Source: Caballeronia grimmiae (lineage in GTDB: Bacteria > Pseudomonadota > Gammaproteobacteria > Burkholderiales > Burkholderiaceae). From it: DNA of 64,000 nucleotides. Shown one piece after another: positions 19,548 through 30,304 of this stretch; the first letter of the stretch is position 1, and every line of letters starts with the position of its first letter. The notes under the pieces are model-generated. The model was not told the DNA's origin, ran no database searches, and worked only from the letters and a program-made list of their open reading frames with translations. Position numbers and translations under genes: made by a program. The stretch spans positions 62,001 through 126,000 of the forward strand of contig NZ_JFHE01000003.1 of the NCBI RefSeq assembly GCF_000698555.1, in the 5' to 3' direction.

Positions 19548-21872
19548 ATGGCAAAAGCATCCTATTCCGCGAGCCCGCAGGCGTTGCCGCACCGCATGTC
19601 GCGGCTCTTCACCGAGATTCGCTGGATTCTCCAGGTCGCACTCGGGCTGTTTCTCGTCATGGCGCTGATTTCCTACAGCCGCAAGGACCCGAGCTGGACC
19701 CACGCGGTGAGCGTCGATCGCATCTCGAACTGGGCCGGCCGCGTCGGCGCATACACGTCGGATATTCTGCTCCTCGTGTTCGGGCTGTCGTCGTACTGGC
19801 TCGTCGTGCTGCTCGGGCGGCGCATTATCGCGAATTACCGGCGCATCAGCGAGCCGGCGGCGCAGTCATCAAAGAACGATGAAGACGCGCCGCGCGACCG
19901 CACCTGGCTTGCCGAAGCATTCGCGTTCGTGCTCGTGCTGCTCGCCAGCGACGGCATCGAGGCGCTGCGCATGTGGTCGCTCAAGGTGCCGCTGCCGCGC
20001 GCGCCGGGCGGCGTGGTCGGCGACCTGATCGCGCGTCATGTGTCGCATGCGCTCGGCTTCACCGGCGCCACGCTCTTTCTGCTGATTGCGCTCGCGATCG
20101 GGCTGTCGCTCTATTTCCGCTTTTCGTGGCTTTCCGTGTGCGAGAAGGTCGGCGAGGGCATTCTGAACGCGATCACCGGCGCGCAGCTGCGGCGCGAAGC
20201 CGGCCGCGACCGCAAGCTGGGCGAGGAAGCCGCGTCGAAGCGCGAGGGCAAGGTCGTGCGTTCGCGCGTGAAGCAGGAGGACCACGAGCCGGTCGTGATC
20301 GTGCCGCCGGTCGCGACGCCCGCGCGCTCCGAGCGCGTCGAGAAGGAAAAGCAGGTTCCGCTGTTCGCCAACCTGCCGGGCGATTCCACGTTGCCGGCCA
20401 TCTCGCTGCTCGATCCGCCGCCGAAGGTGCAGGAGACCATCGCCGCCGATACGCTCGAATACACGTCGCGGCTGATCGAAAAGAAGCTGAAGGACTTCGG
20501 CGTCGAGGTGAGCGTGGTCGCGGCATATCCCGGGCCGGTCGTCACGCGCTATGAAATCGAGCCGGCGACGGGCGTGAAGGGCAGCCAGATCGTCGGTCTG
20601 GCGAAGGATCTGGCGCGGTCGCTGTCGCTCGTGTCGATTCGCGTCGTCGAGACGATTCCGGGCAAGAACTTCATGGCGCTCGAATTGCCGAACCAGCGCC
20701 GGCAGACCGTCAAGCTCTCCGAGATTCTCGGCTCCGAGGTGTACGCGAACGGCGCTTCGCCGCTCACGATGGGTCTCGGCAAGGACATCGGCGGCAATCC
20801 GGTCTGCGCCGACCTCGCGAAAATGCCGCACCTGCTGGTCGCGGGCACGACGGGGTCGGGCAAGTCGGTCGGCATCAACGCAATGATCCTCTCGCTGCTC
20901 TACAAGGCGAGCGCGGATCAGGTGCGGCTCATCCTGATCGATCCGAAGATGCTCGAAATGAGCGTCTACGAAGGCATTCCGCATCTGCTGTGTCCGGTCG
21001 TTACCGACATGCGGCAGGCCGGTCACGCGCTGAACTGGGCCGTCGCCGAGATGGAGCGCCGCTACAAGCTGATGAGCAAGATGGGCGTGCGCAATCTCGC
21101 GAGCTTCAATACGAAGATCGACGAAGCGAAGAAGCGCGACGAGAAGATTCCGAACCCGTTCAGCCTGACGCCCGACGCGCCGGAGCCGCTGACGCGCCTG
21201 CCGCACATCGTCGTGGTGATCGACGAGCTCGCCGATCTGATGATGGTCGTCGGCAAGAAGGTCGAAGAGCTGATCGCGCGGATTGCGCAGAAGGCGCGGG
21301 CGGCGGGCATCCATCTGATTCTGGCGACGCAGCGGCCATCGGTCGATGTCATCACGGGCCTCATCAAGGCGAACGTGCCGACGCGCATGGCGTTCCAGGT
21401 GTCGTCGAAGATCGATTCACGCACGATTCTCGATCAGCAAGGCGCGGAGTCGCTGCTCGGCATGGGCGACATGCTCTATCTGCCGCCGGGCTCGGGGTTG
21501 CCGGTGCGCGTGCACGGCGCGTTCGTATCGGACGAGGAAGTGCATCGCGTCGTCGACAAGCTGAAGGAACAGGGCGAGCCGAACTACATCGAAGGCATTC
21601 TGGAAGGCGGGCTCGCGGGCGATGGCGACGAAGGCGCGGCCGGTGCGGGCGCGGGCTCGGCCGACGGCGAGGCCGATCCGCTGTATGACCAGGCCGTCGA
21701 AGTCGTCATCAAGAACAAGCGCGCTTCGATTTCGCTGGTGCAGCGGCACTTGCGCATCGGCTATAACCGGGCGGCGCGGCTTCTGGAACAGATGGAAAAC
21801 TCGGGTCTCGTTTCGGCCATGTCGTCGAACGGCAACCGGGAGATTCTTACGCCGGCGCGCGAAGCGGAATGA
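19548..21872 (+). CDS. ftsK: DNA translocase FtsK
   Basis: This 774-residue septal ATPase pumps DNA and activates XerCD dimer resolution at division. The N-terminus (1-190) has about four membrane helices. A short charged linker (195-290) follows, then the RecA-like motor with Walker A GTTGSGKS at 433-440 and Walker B VVVIDE at 555-560. The C-terminal winged-helix gamma domain (about 705-774, starting DPLYDQAVE) recognises KOPS-type sequences. The linker is short compared with E. coli FtsK, as is usual in betaproteobacteria. lolA follows at 39 bases. Confidence 0.96.
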   Translation: MAKASYSASPQALPHRMSRLFTEIRWILQVALGLFLVMALISYSRKDPSWTHAVSVDRISNWAGRVGAYTSDILLLVFGLSSYWLVVLLGRRIIANYRRISEPAAQSSKNDEDAPRDRTWLAEAFAFVLVLLASDGIEALRMWSLKVPLPRAPGGVVGDLIARHVSHALGFTGATLFLLIALAIGLSLYFRFSWLSVCEKVGEGILNAITGAQLRREAGRDRKLGEEAASKREGKVVRSRVKQEDHEPVVIVPPVATPARSERVEKEKQVPLFANLPGDSTLPAISLLDPPPKVQETIAADTLEYTSRLIEKKLKDFGVEVSVVAAYPGPVVTRYEIEPATGVKGSQIVGLAKDLARSLSLVSIRVVETIPGKNFMALELPNQRRQTVKLSEILGSEVYANGASPLTMGLGKDIGGNPVCADLAKMPHLLVAGTTGSGKSVGINAMILSLLYKASADQVRLILIDPKMLEMSVYEGIPHLLCPVVTDMRQAGHALNWAVAEMERRYKLMSKMGVRNLASFNTKIDEAKKRDEKIPNPFSLTPDAPEPLTRLPHIVVVIDELADLMMVVGKKVEELIARIAQKARAAGIHLILATQRPSVDVITGLIKANVPTRMAFQVSSKIDSRTILDQQGAESLLGMGDMLYLPPGSGLPVRVHGAFVSDEEVHRVVDKLKEQGEPNYIEGILEGGLAGDGDEGAAGAGAGSADGEADPLYDQAVEVVIKNKRASISLVQRHLRIGYNRAARLLEQMENSGLVSAMSSNGNREILTPAREAE

Positions 21873-21910
21873 GCGTCGCGCACGGCGGGCAACATTTGGA
21901 GAACGAGACT

Positions 21911-22579
21911 ATGAAGCAGCGAACGGGGAAGATTTTTGGCGCGATGCTGTTGTCGGCGTCGATGCTTTTCGCAACGCAGGCATTCGCGAGCGGCACGGAG
22001 CAGTTGAAGCAGTTCGTGTCGCAGGTTCACGCTGCGCGCGGCGAATTCACGCAGCAGGAGGTGAGGGCGCCTGGCCGAGCGAACAACGGCGCGTCGGCCA
22101 CGCCCACGGCATCGAAAGGTGCGAACTCCAGCGGCACGTTCATGTTTGCGCGCCCGGGCAAGTTCATCTGGTCGTATGAGAAGCCGTATTCGCAAGTCCT
22201 GCAGGCGGACGGCGACAAGCTCTACGTCTACGACAAGGACCTGAATCAGGTGACCGTGCGCAGCCTCGGCGGCGCGCTCGGCGCAAGCCCCGCCGCGATT
22301 CTCTTCGGCAGTAACGATCTCGACAAGAACTTCACACTGCGCGATGCCGGCGTGAAGGGCGGCATCGACTGGCTGGAACTGACGCCGAAGGCAAAGGACA
22401 CGCAGTTCGAGACGGTCGGCATCGGCTTCAAGGACGGCAATCTGCAAGCGATGGAACTGCACGACGTGTTCGGCAACGTCACGCTGCTGACGTTCCTGAA
22501 CATCCAGAAGAACCCGCCGATCAAGGGCGATACCTTCAAGTTCAACGTGCCGAAGGGCGCGGATGTGATCAACGGGTGA
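21911..22579 (+). CDS. lolA: Outer-membrane lipoprotein carrier protein LolA
   Basis: This 222-residue periplasmic chaperone ferries lipoproteins from LolCDE to LolB. A signal peptide ends at AFA (residue 26), and the mature part shows the LolA pattern [25 protein letters not shown] and [12 protein letters not shown] short Ala/Ser/Asn-rich insertion near residues 50-72 separates FTQQEV from GTFMF and is longer than in E. coli. The ATG at 21911 is chosen because the signal peptide begins there and TTGGAG lies upstream. It follows ftsK closely, probably on the same transcript. Confidence 0.94.
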   Translation: MKQRTGKIFGAMLLSASMLFATQAFASGTEQLKQFVSQVHAARGEFTQQEVRAPGRANNGASATPTASKGANSSGTFMFARPGKFIWSYEKPYSQVLQADGDKLYVYDKDLNQVTVRSLGGALGASPAAILFGSNDLDKNFTLRDAGVKGGIDWLELTPKAKDTQFETVGIGFKDGNLQAMELHDVFGNVTLLTFLNIQKNPPIKGDTFKFNVPKGADVING

Positions 22580-22782
22580 TGAGACGCCGCGCGTAGTGAC
22601 TTTCGGTGACTCGATCTGACGCCGCGTCCGCCTGATCTCGCTACCGGCATTCTTCGCAGGAAGCCGAACGCATCCGGCTGACGACGATGCTTTGCCCATC
22701 TTGAGGGCCCGCCGCCGCACAAGCTCGATGCACCTTCCCCGCGCGGCTCCTGAAAGCCGCGCGTCGCTCGCGGCGGCGATGC

Positions 22783-23238
22783 TCAGTGATAGTTCGTGAC
22801 AAGCGTCACGGCCCTCGTGGACAACTGCTTTTCCTGCATCGACAGCACGCCGCCCGACGGCCTCACATGAAATGCGCCTGCGCCGTCTGCCTTGATCGGA
22901 TGTCCGCTGCCGTCCGTGAACGTCGCGCCTAGCGCATTCGGCGCGGCCCGGTGGTTGTCGATAGCCAGCGAAACATCGGCGCTGGGCGAACTGTTCGGCG
23001 CGGGCGTGAATATCACCGAGGCCGTCGCTCCGCTTGCGCTTCGGCGCGTGGAGAATCCGTTGTCTTCCGCCGATGCCGTGCGCATTGAAAGTCCGAACGG
23101 CGAGGACACCAGCGCGCCTCTGAAGGTAATGGTCCCTCCCTGTATGGTCACTGCGCTCGCGGAAATGGCGAGGCAGGCGGCCGCCCCTGCGATTGCCAAA
23201 CGTCCAGCCTTCCTTGCATGCAGCGTCGATCTGCCCAT
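22783..23238 (-). CDS. Secreted fimbrial-like protein of unknown function
   Basis: The protein has 151 residues. Residues 1-29 form a signal peptide (ending SASA). The mature start, VTIQGGTITFRGALVSSPF, resembles the first beta strand of type-1-pilin-like proteins, and the end (AVTLVTNYH) resembles their terminal beta strand. No cysteine pair typical of major pilins remains in the mature chain. No usher or chaperone gene is nearby, so assembly into fimbriae is doubtful; it may be a stand-alone periplasmic or secreted beta-sandwich protein. A perfect palindrome lies 131 bases upstream. Confidence 0.6.
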   Translation of the reverse strand: MGRSTLHARKAGRLAIAGAAACLAISASAVTIQGGTITFRGALVSSPFGLSMRTASAEDNGFSTRRSASGATASVIFTPAPNSSPSADVSLAIDNHRAAPNALGATFTDGSGHPIKADGAGAFHVRPSGGVLSMQEKQLSTRAVTLVTNYH

Positions 23239-23368
23239 CGCGTTCCCCGGTTCGTTGTCTTGGCCGCCCGGTTCGCGAGATGCTTCTTATCCCGCGAACC
23301 AGCACGTCAGAAAATAATAAGAACAGTCCGAACAAGATGCCAAGGACATTCGTGCACGCATCTCAAAA

Positions 23369-23387
23369 TAGACAGGATTCCTGTCTA
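23369..23387. promoter_or_regulatory. Perfect 19-base inverted repeat (operator or terminator)
   Basis: TAGACAGGA and TCCTGTCTA flank one central base. The site lies 50 bases after the LysR-type gene and 131 bases before the fimbrial-like gene, both leftward. It could be a dimeric-repressor operator for the latter. Alternatively, a 7-bp stem with a 5-base loop followed by TTTT on the minus strand could be a weak terminator for the LysR gene. Confidence 0.5.
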
Positions 23388-23437
23388 CTTGGCAGCGACT
23401 AACCGACTTTACATGCCTGTAGGCCGCAATAAACGTT

Positions 23438-24343
23438 TCACCGACGATGCGACGTCCTCATATCGTCGATGAACGCGTCGAGAATCTCGCGTCGCTCCCC
23501 GCGATCCCGCCGTGCGCGCGTGACCATCTGAAACGCGACGCGATAGCGCATCGTCTCTTCGTTCAGCGGGGCGAGCAGGCCATCCTCGACATACGAGGCG
23601 GCGAAATGCTCCGGCAGATAACCGAGATGCCGCCCGGACAGTACGAGCATCGCGACCGATTCCATGTTGTCCGCGACGGCGCTGATCGAGCGAGGCATCA
23701 GCGCGCCCGCTTCGGGCAACGGATAGCTGCGCCACGCCCAGTCATGCTCGGCGGCTTCGTCCAACGTCACGCGGCCCGCCCGCGCGAACAGCGGATGCAA
23801 CCGCGCGCAATACGCAAGCTGGTCCTCCGCGGAAATCTCCGTGTACTCGAGCGACGGCACGCGATGCCAGAAATATCCGATCGCCATCTGAATGCGCCCG
23901 GCGAGCAGCATTTCCTCCAGCTCGTTCGGCGACCGGACCAGCACGGAGAAGCGCACCGATTCGTCGCGCTCGCGAAAGCGCGCGATGGCCTCGCTGATGC
24001 GCGCGTTCGCGCTGACCGGCGTCGTGCCGATCATGCCGAGCGTGAGCGTGCCGACGAGCGTCCTGCCGACGTTGCGCGCGGTCGAATCGAACGTATCGAC
24101 GGCGACGAGCAGCGTGCGGCAGGCATCGACGAACTGCTCGCCGCGCGACGTCAACGCGAAACCGCCGCGTCCGCGTTCGCAAAGCCGGTAGCCGAGCCGC
24201 GTTTCGAGCGTCGCGAGCTGCGTGCTGATGGTGGACTGCCCGACGTTCAGCGTCGCCTGCGCGGATGAAACGCCGCCTGCATCGACGATGGCCAGAAAGA
24301 CGCGGATGAGCCGCAAATCCAGATCGGAAAGGTGAGTGAACAT
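23438..24343 (-). CDS. LysR-family regulator, probably of the guanidinobutyrase gene
   Basis: This 301-residue protein has an N-terminal winged helix-turn-helix (residues 7-65, with LRLIRVFLAIVDAGGVSSAQ and STISTQLATLETRLG) and a LysR substrate-binding domain (about 95-295). It is divergent from the ureohydrolase gene, the standard LysR layout. In Pseudomonas aeruginosa a LysR protein (GbuR) adjoins and activates guanidinobutyrase, which supports the same role here. A symmetrical ATCGAT-N4-ATCGAT site lies 16 bases upstream of its start. Confidence 0.85.
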   Translation of the reverse strand: MFTHLSDLDLRLIRVFLAIVDAGGVSSAQATLNVGQSTISTQLATLETRLGYRLCERGRGGFALTSRGEQFVDACRTLLVAVDTFDSTARNVGRTLVGTLTLGMIGTTPVSANARISEAIARFRERDESVRFSVLVRSPNELEEMLLAGRIQMAIGYFWHRVPSLEYTEISAEDQLAYCARLHPLFARAGRVTLDEAAEHDWAWRSYPLPEAGALMPRSISAVADNMESVAMLVLSGRHLGYLPEHFAASYVEDGLLAPLNEETMRYRVAFQMVTRARRDRGERREILDAFIDDMRTSHRR

Positions 24344-24356
24344 GCGGACCGCCGAT

Positions 24357-24376
24357 AGATCGATATTTATCGATGT
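24357..24376. promoter_or_regulatory. Candidate LysR operator between the regulator and ureohydrolase genes
   Basis: ATCGAT (24359-24364), four A/T bases and ATCGAT (24369-24374) form a dyad of the LysR T-N11-A type. It is 16 bases from the regulator start and about 87 from the ureohydrolase start, placed for autoregulation and divergent activation. Confidence 0.5.
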
Positions 24377-24460
24377 GAAGTGGATGACAGTTGCATTTTA
24401 GCTTGGCGGGAAAGACGGTACTAATGAGGTTTGTCAACCTTTTAGCCGACATTTACTGCT

Positions 24461-25471
24461 ATGAATACATCTTCGCTCTTTGCTCCCGCCGAACACTTCG
24501 ATTCGCATTTTCAGGATCATCGCGCCGAGCGGCCGCAGCCGCTATCGGGCAACCAGATGCCGCGCTGCGGCGGGATCACGACGATGATGCGCCTGCCCCA
24601 CGTGCCCTCCGCCGCCGGACTCGACGCGTGTTTCGTCGGCGTGCCGTTCGATCTCGGCACGTCGAACCGCACCGGCGCGCGCTTCGGGCCGCGTCAGGTG
24701 CGCAGCGAATCGGTGTTGCTGCGTCCCTACAACATGGCGACGCGCGCCGCGCCGTTCGATTCGCTGCGTGTCGCCGACATCGGCGACGTGGCGATCAATC
24801 CATACAACCTGCTCGATTCCATCGGCCGGATCGAGCGGGCGTATCGCGAGATTCTTGAACACGATTGCAAGCCGATCACGCTCGGCGGCGATCACACCAT
24901 CGCGCTGCCGATCCTGCGCGCGATTCACGCGAAGCACGGCAAGGTCGGCCTGATTCACGTCGACGCCCACGCGGACGTCAACGACACGATGTTCGGCGAA
25001 AAGATCGCGCACGGCACGCCGTTTCGCCGCGCGGTGGAAGAGGGTCTGCTCGATTGCGAGCGGGTCGTGCAGATCGGACTGCGCGGAACCGGTTACGAAG
25101 CGGGCGATTTCGACTGGTGCCGCGAGCGGGGTTTTCGCGTCGTGCAGACGGAGGAATGCTGGAACAAGTCGCTCGCGCCGCTGATGGAGGAAGTGCGCGC
25201 GCAGATGGGCGACGGGCCGGTGTACATCACGTTCGATATCGACGGCATCGATCCGGCCTTCGCGCCCGGAACCGGCACGCCGGAGATCGCCGGGCTGACG
25301 GTGCCGCAGGCTTTGGAGATCGTGCGCGGCGCGTGGGGGCTGAACATCGTCGGCGCGGACCTGGTGGAGGTCGCGCCGCCGTACGATCCGTTCGGCACGA
25401 CCGCGCTGCTCGGTGCGAATCTCGCCTTCGAGTTGTTGTGCGTGCTGCCGGGTGTGCAAAGGCGCGTTTGA
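24461..25471 (+). CDS. gbuA: Ureohydrolase: guanidinobutyrase (agmatinase family)
   Basis: This 336-residue manganese enzyme belongs to the arginase/agmatinase family. Metal-binding motifs are GGDHTIALP, VDAHADVND and FDIDGIDPAFAP. The stretch NQMPRCGGITTMMRLPHV and the segments HGTPFRRAVEEGLLDC and VLPGVQRR resemble my recollection of P. aeruginosa GbuA, which hydrolyses 4-guanidinobutyrate to 4-aminobutyrate and urea, more than E. coli agmatinase SpeB. The LysR neighbour and nearby permease also fit. Automatic pipelines would probably name it speB. It would serve arginine or guanidino-compound catabolism. The family call is secure; the substrate is inference. Confidence 0.85.
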   Translation: MNTSSLFAPAEHFDSHFQDHRAERPQPLSGNQMPRCGGITTMMRLPHVPSAAGLDACFVGVPFDLGTSNRTGARFGPRQVRSESVLLRPYNMATRAAPFDSLRVADIGDVAINPYNLLDSIGRIERAYREILEHDCKPITLGGDHTIALPILRAIHAKHGKVGLIHVDAHADVNDTMFGEKIAHGTPFRRAVEEGLLDCERVVQIGLRGTGYEAGDFDWCRERGFRVVQTEECWNKSLAPLMEEVRAQMGDGPVYITFDIDGIDPAFAPGTGTPEIAGLTVPQALEIVRGAWGLNIVGADLVEVAPPYDPFGTTALLGANLAFELLCVLPGVQRRV

Positions 25472-25597
25472 CGATACCGCTCGCGCGGCGCTACCGATGC
25501 ATCAGGCGCCGAAGCGGACGCGCTCGTTCTCGCGGGCACGCCGCGTCGTTTGCCCGAAGCGCCCACGCGGCGCGGCGCTCACGAGGCCAACCCGTGC

Positions 25598-26902
25598 TTA
25601 CGAAGCCAATGCCGCCCGCCGCGTCGACACCAGCAGCAGATAGCACGCAGCGCCCAGCGCGAGCGCCGGCAGCGTCGCGCCGAGATTCGGCAGCCATTGA
25701 TTGATCGCGTGATACGCGGCAATGCCGATTGCCCACGCGACGAACGCGCTCACGTGCCAGCCGCCGGAGTAGCCATAACGCCCGTCGAGCCGGCCGAGCG
25801 CCGTGGCATCCACTCGGCGCTTTCTCACCACGAAGTGATCCGCCAGCACCACCCCGAACAGCGGCGCGAACACGGAGCCGATCAGCAGCAGGAAGTTCTG
25901 ATACTTGCCCATCGCGACGAAGAGCGCGACCAGCGTGCACAACGCGCCGTAGCCAGCCGACAGCATCGGCACGCTCGCGCCCACCCAGAACGTGCCCGTC
26001 GACACGGCGGCCGAATGGATGTCGGCGAAGGCGTTGTCGATTTCGTCGATCAGGATCAGCAGCAGCGCGATGCCGCCGCCCGCCTGCGCCAGCGCGACGG
26101 TCAGGAGCGCATCGCCGCCGCCCGCCGCGAGGCCATAGACCGCGCCGAGCGCATAGAACCACAGGTTCGCGATGCCATAGCCGAGCAGCGTGCCGCGAAA
26201 CGTGCCGCGTGCGCTGCGCCCGAAGCGCGTGTAATCCGCAATGAGCGGCAGCCACGATAGCGGCATCGCGACGACCAGATCGATGCCCGCGCCGAACGCC
26301 ATCTCGCCGGTGCCGGGACGCGCCATCAGCGAGGCGAGATCATGCTTCGAAAGCAGGTTCCAGGTCAGCCAGCCCGCGCCGCCGAGCAGCAGCCAGATGC
26401 CCCACGTCCGCAGAAAGCGCCGCACGAAAGAGAGCGGGCCGCTTATCGCGAGCAGCGTCGCAAGCGCGCCGAACACGAGCGTCCAGACGAGCGGCATCGA
26501 AAGATGGAAGGATTGCCGGGCGAGCGCGTCGGCGGAATCGCGCATCACGATGATTTCGAACGAGCCCCAGCCGACCAGTTGCACCGCGTTCAGCACGGCG
26601 GGCGCCGACGCGCCGCGCACGCCGAGCGTCGGGCGCAGCGACGACATCGCCGCGAGCCCTGTGTCGGTGCCGATGACGCCGGCGAGCGCCAGCAGCACGA
26701 CGCCGATCACCGTGCCGATGACGATCGCGACCAGCGCGTGCGGCAGCGACAAGCCCGGCACGAGCAGCGCGCCCGCCTGTGCGACCAAGAGACCGATGCC
26801 GAGCGAGAACCAGAGCGCGAAGGCGTCGCTCGTGCCGAAAGCGCGCCGCTCGGCGGGCACCGGCGTGAGCGGCGCGTAGGTGGACGTGTTGTCTTGCTGC
26901 AT
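25598..26902 (-). CDS. NCS1-family permease (cytosine/purine type, CytX-like)
   Basis: The protein has 434 residues and about twelve membrane segments. The N-terminal region (FALWFSLGIGLLVAQAGALLVPGLSLPHALVAIVIGTVIG, residues about 28-68) and the LQ/VGWGSFEIIVMRDSADA segment match the NCS1 group that includes CodB and the putative hydroxymethylpyrimidine transporter CytX. Because it converges on the guanidinobutyrase gene, it may import a guanidino compound or related nitrogen source. I looked for a thiamine riboswitch upstream and did not find one, which weakens a CytX thiamine role. Confidence 0.8.
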   Translation of the reverse strand: MQQDNTSTYAPLTPVPAERRAFGTSDAFALWFSLGIGLLVAQAGALLVPGLSLPHALVAIVIGTVIGVVLLALAGVIGTDTGLAAMSSLRPTLGVRGASAPAVLNAVQLVGWGSFEIIVMRDSADALARQSFHLSMPLVWTLVFGALATLLAISGPLSFVRRFLRTWGIWLLLGGAGWLTWNLLSKHDLASLMARPGTGEMAFGAGIDLVVAMPLSWLPLIADYTRFGRSARGTFRGTLLGYGIANLWFYALGAVYGLAAGGGDALLTVALAQAGGGIALLLILIDEIDNAFADIHSAAVSTGTFWVGASVPMLSAGYGALCTLVALFVAMGKYQNFLLLIGSVFAPLFGVVLADHFVVRKRRVDATALGRLDGRYGYSGGWHVSAFVAWAIGIAAYHAINQWLPNLGATLPALALGAACYLLLVSTRRAALAS

Positions 26903-27146
26903 CGGATTGGATCCCCAAATAGTGTCGGTTCGGAGTGACGGCCGCCGCGTTCTCGACCGGCGCGATCATGAGCAGCGTCCGGCTGTCATAATTCCCGGAA
27001 TCGTTGCCCATTTTGCGCCACGGCTGGCCGCGCGGAAACCTGCCCAATGGCTAATGCCCCGCGCTCCGTGAAAAGCGCAAGATTATCGCCGCGTTTTTGC
27101 TGCGTGCGATCAGCGCACCAACCTGCATCCACTGCGTCCACCGCCC

Positions 27147-28463
27147 ATGTTCGAAGAAAACCGTGGCAACGTTCCGCTCGCGGAGCGCCTGCGTCCCCGC
27201 ACCATCGACGATGTGATCGGCCAGAAGCATCTGCTCGGGCCAAACAAGCCGCTGCGCGTCGCGTTCGAATCGGGCGAGGCGCATTCGATGATCCTCTGGG
27301 GCCCGCCCGGCGTCGGCAAGACGACGCTTGCGCGCCTCATGGCGGCTGCGTTCAACGCCGAGTTCATCTCGCTTTCGGCGGTGCTGTCGGGCGTGAAGGA
27401 TATCCGCGAGGCCGTCGAGACCGCGCAGATTCATCGCGCGAACGGGCGGCAGACGCTCGTGTTCGTCGACGAAGTGCATCGCTTCAACAAGAGCCAGCAG
27501 GATGCGTTCTTGCCGCATGTCGAATCGGGCCTGTTCGTGTTCGTCGGCGCGACGACCGAGAATCCGTCGTTCGAGGTGAACAGTGCGTTGTTGTCGCGCG
27601 CCGCCGTGTACGTGCTCAAGAGCCTCGACGCCGATGAGCTGAAGCAACTGCTCGAACGCGCGACCGCCGAACTCGGCGGCTTGACCTTCACGGACGAGGC
27701 GCGCGACGCGCTCATCGGTTCGGCGGACGGCGACGGGCGCAAGCTGCTCAACAACCTCGAGATCGTCGCGCGGGCGGCGGCGCAGCAAAAGACGACGGAC
27801 GTGGACGGCGCCTTGCTCGGCAGCGCACTCGTGGAAAATCTGCGTCGTTTCGACAAGGGCGGCGACGCGTTCTACGACCAGATCAGCGCGCTGCATAAGT
27901 CGGTGCGCGGCAGCAATCCGGATGCTGCGCTGTACTGGTTCTGCCGCATGCTCGACGGCGGCGCGGACGCGCGGTATCTGGCGCGGCGCATCGTGCGCAT
28001 GGCGTGGGAGGACATCGGGCTCGCCGATCCGCGCGGCGCGCGCATCGCGCTCGATGCCGCCGAAACCTACGAACGCCTCGGCACGCCCGAGGGCGAACTG
28101 GCGCTCGCGCAGGCGCTCATCTATCTCGCGGTCGCGCCGAAATCGAATGCCGGCTACAACGCCTACAACGAGGCGCGGCGGTTCGTCGGCAAGGACCAGT
28201 CGCGCGGCGTGCCCGTGCATCTGCGCAACGCGCCGACGAAGCTGATGAAAGAGCTCGGCTACGGCCACGAGTACCGCTACGCCCACGACGAGCCCGACGC
28301 CTACGCAGCCGGCGAAACGTATCTGCCGGACGGCATGCGCGAGCCGCACTGGTATAAGCCGACGCCGCGCGGACTGGAGGGCAAGATCGGCGAAAAACTT
28401 TCACGCCTCGCCGATCTCGACGATGCATGGCGGCGCGAGCATCGGGAAGAAAAGAAGCGCTGA
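27147..28463 (+). CDS. rarA: Replication-associated recombination ATPase RarA (MgsA)
   Basis: This 438-residue AAA+ protein is related to clamp-loader subunits and acts at stalled forks. Seen: PLAERLRPRTIDDVIGQKHLL near the start, Walker A GPPGVGKT at 52-59, Walker B LVFVDE at 104-109, and the C-terminal RarA tetramerisation domain (GGADARYLARRIVRMAWEDIGLADP, then PKSNAGYNAYNEA). It resumes the conserved lolA-rarA-serS order after the inserted gbu module. Confidence 0.95.
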   Translation: MFEENRGNVPLAERLRPRTIDDVIGQKHLLGPNKPLRVAFESGEAHSMILWGPPGVGKTTLARLMAAAFNAEFISLSAVLSGVKDIREAVETAQIHRANGRQTLVFVDEVHRFNKSQQDAFLPHVESGLFVFVGATTENPSFEVNSALLSRAAVYVLKSLDADELKQLLERATAELGGLTFTDEARDALIGSADGDGRKLLNNLEIVARAAAQQKTTDVDGALLGSALVENLRRFDKGGDAFYDQISALHKSVRGSNPDAALYWFCRMLDGGADARYLARRIVRMAWEDIGLADPRGARIALDAAETYERLGTPEGELALAQALIYLAVAPKSNAGYNAYNEARRFVGKDQSRGVPVHLRNAPTKLMKELGYGHEYRYAHDEPDAYAAGETYLPDGMREPHWYKPTPRGLEGKIGEKLSRLADLDDAWRREHREEKKR

Positions 28464-28686
28464 TGCGCTGGGTGTTTCGTTCCGGCGCGCCGCGTTTTTC
28501 ACCAAGCGAGCGCGGCGCGCCCGGTGACTCGCGCTGACGGTGGACTAGACTTCTGCGGTGATTTCATCAAGCGGCGCTGACTGCGCATAGGCGGTTCCCG
28601 CGAAGGCCCGGGCTGTTTCCGTGCGAACGTGCGTCAGTCAGTCCTCGCCTGTCCGTACGCTAGAATCGGCGTTTCCGAATACTTAA

Positions 28687-30000
<1,314 letters not shown>

Positions 30001-30021
30001 TGTTTATTTGCAAAAAGGTGC

Positions 30022-30049
30022 TTGAAAACTTCAGCGGCTTCGATATACT
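30022..30049 (+). promoter_or_regulatory. Promoter of tRNA-Ser(CGA)
   Basis: TTGAAA (30022-30027) and TATACT (30044-30049) are 16 bases apart, with transcription expected near 30056, about 55 bases before the mature tRNA. Confidence 0.7.
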
Positions 30050-30109
30050 TTCATTCTTCGTTGAGCAGCGACCCGTTTAACGAAGGCCGGCAGCAGTAAG
30101 CTGGTAGAC

Positions 30110-30200
30110 GGAAAGGTGGCAGAGTGGTCGAATGTACCTGACTCGAAATCAGGCGTACGGTTTTCCCGTACCGTGGGTTCGAATCCCACCCTTTCCGCCA
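30110..30200 (+). tRNA. tRNA-Ser(CGA)
   Basis: This 91-base cloverleaf has an acceptor stem GGAAAGG/CCTTTCC, an encoded CCA, anticodon loop CTCGAAA (anticodon CGA), the T arm GTGGG-TTCGAAT-CCCAC and the long variable arm typical of serine tRNAs. It reads UCG codons. Confidence 0.97.
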
Positions 30201-30208
30201 AAATTCTT

Positions 30209-30244
30209 GAACCCCGCAAGTCGATAAGACTTGCGGGGTTTTTC
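30209..30244 (+). terminator. Terminator of tRNA-Ser(CGA)
   Basis: AACCCCGCAAGTC and GACTTGCGGGGTT form a 13-bp perfect stem around GATAA, followed by T residues directly after the tRNA. Confidence 0.93.
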
Positions 30245-30304
30245 ATTTCCGGCGCTGTTTCAGAGAGCTCGCGGACCGTATGGCCCGCGCCCCGGCAAGC
30301 AAAC

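Noticed and set aside
26903..27146. Thiamine (TPP) or guanidine riboswitch before the NCS1 permease
   Set aside because: CytX-type genes often have a TPP element and guanidine genes a ykkC element, but neither the CTGAGA/ACCTGAT pattern nor paired ACGR loops appears in this leader.
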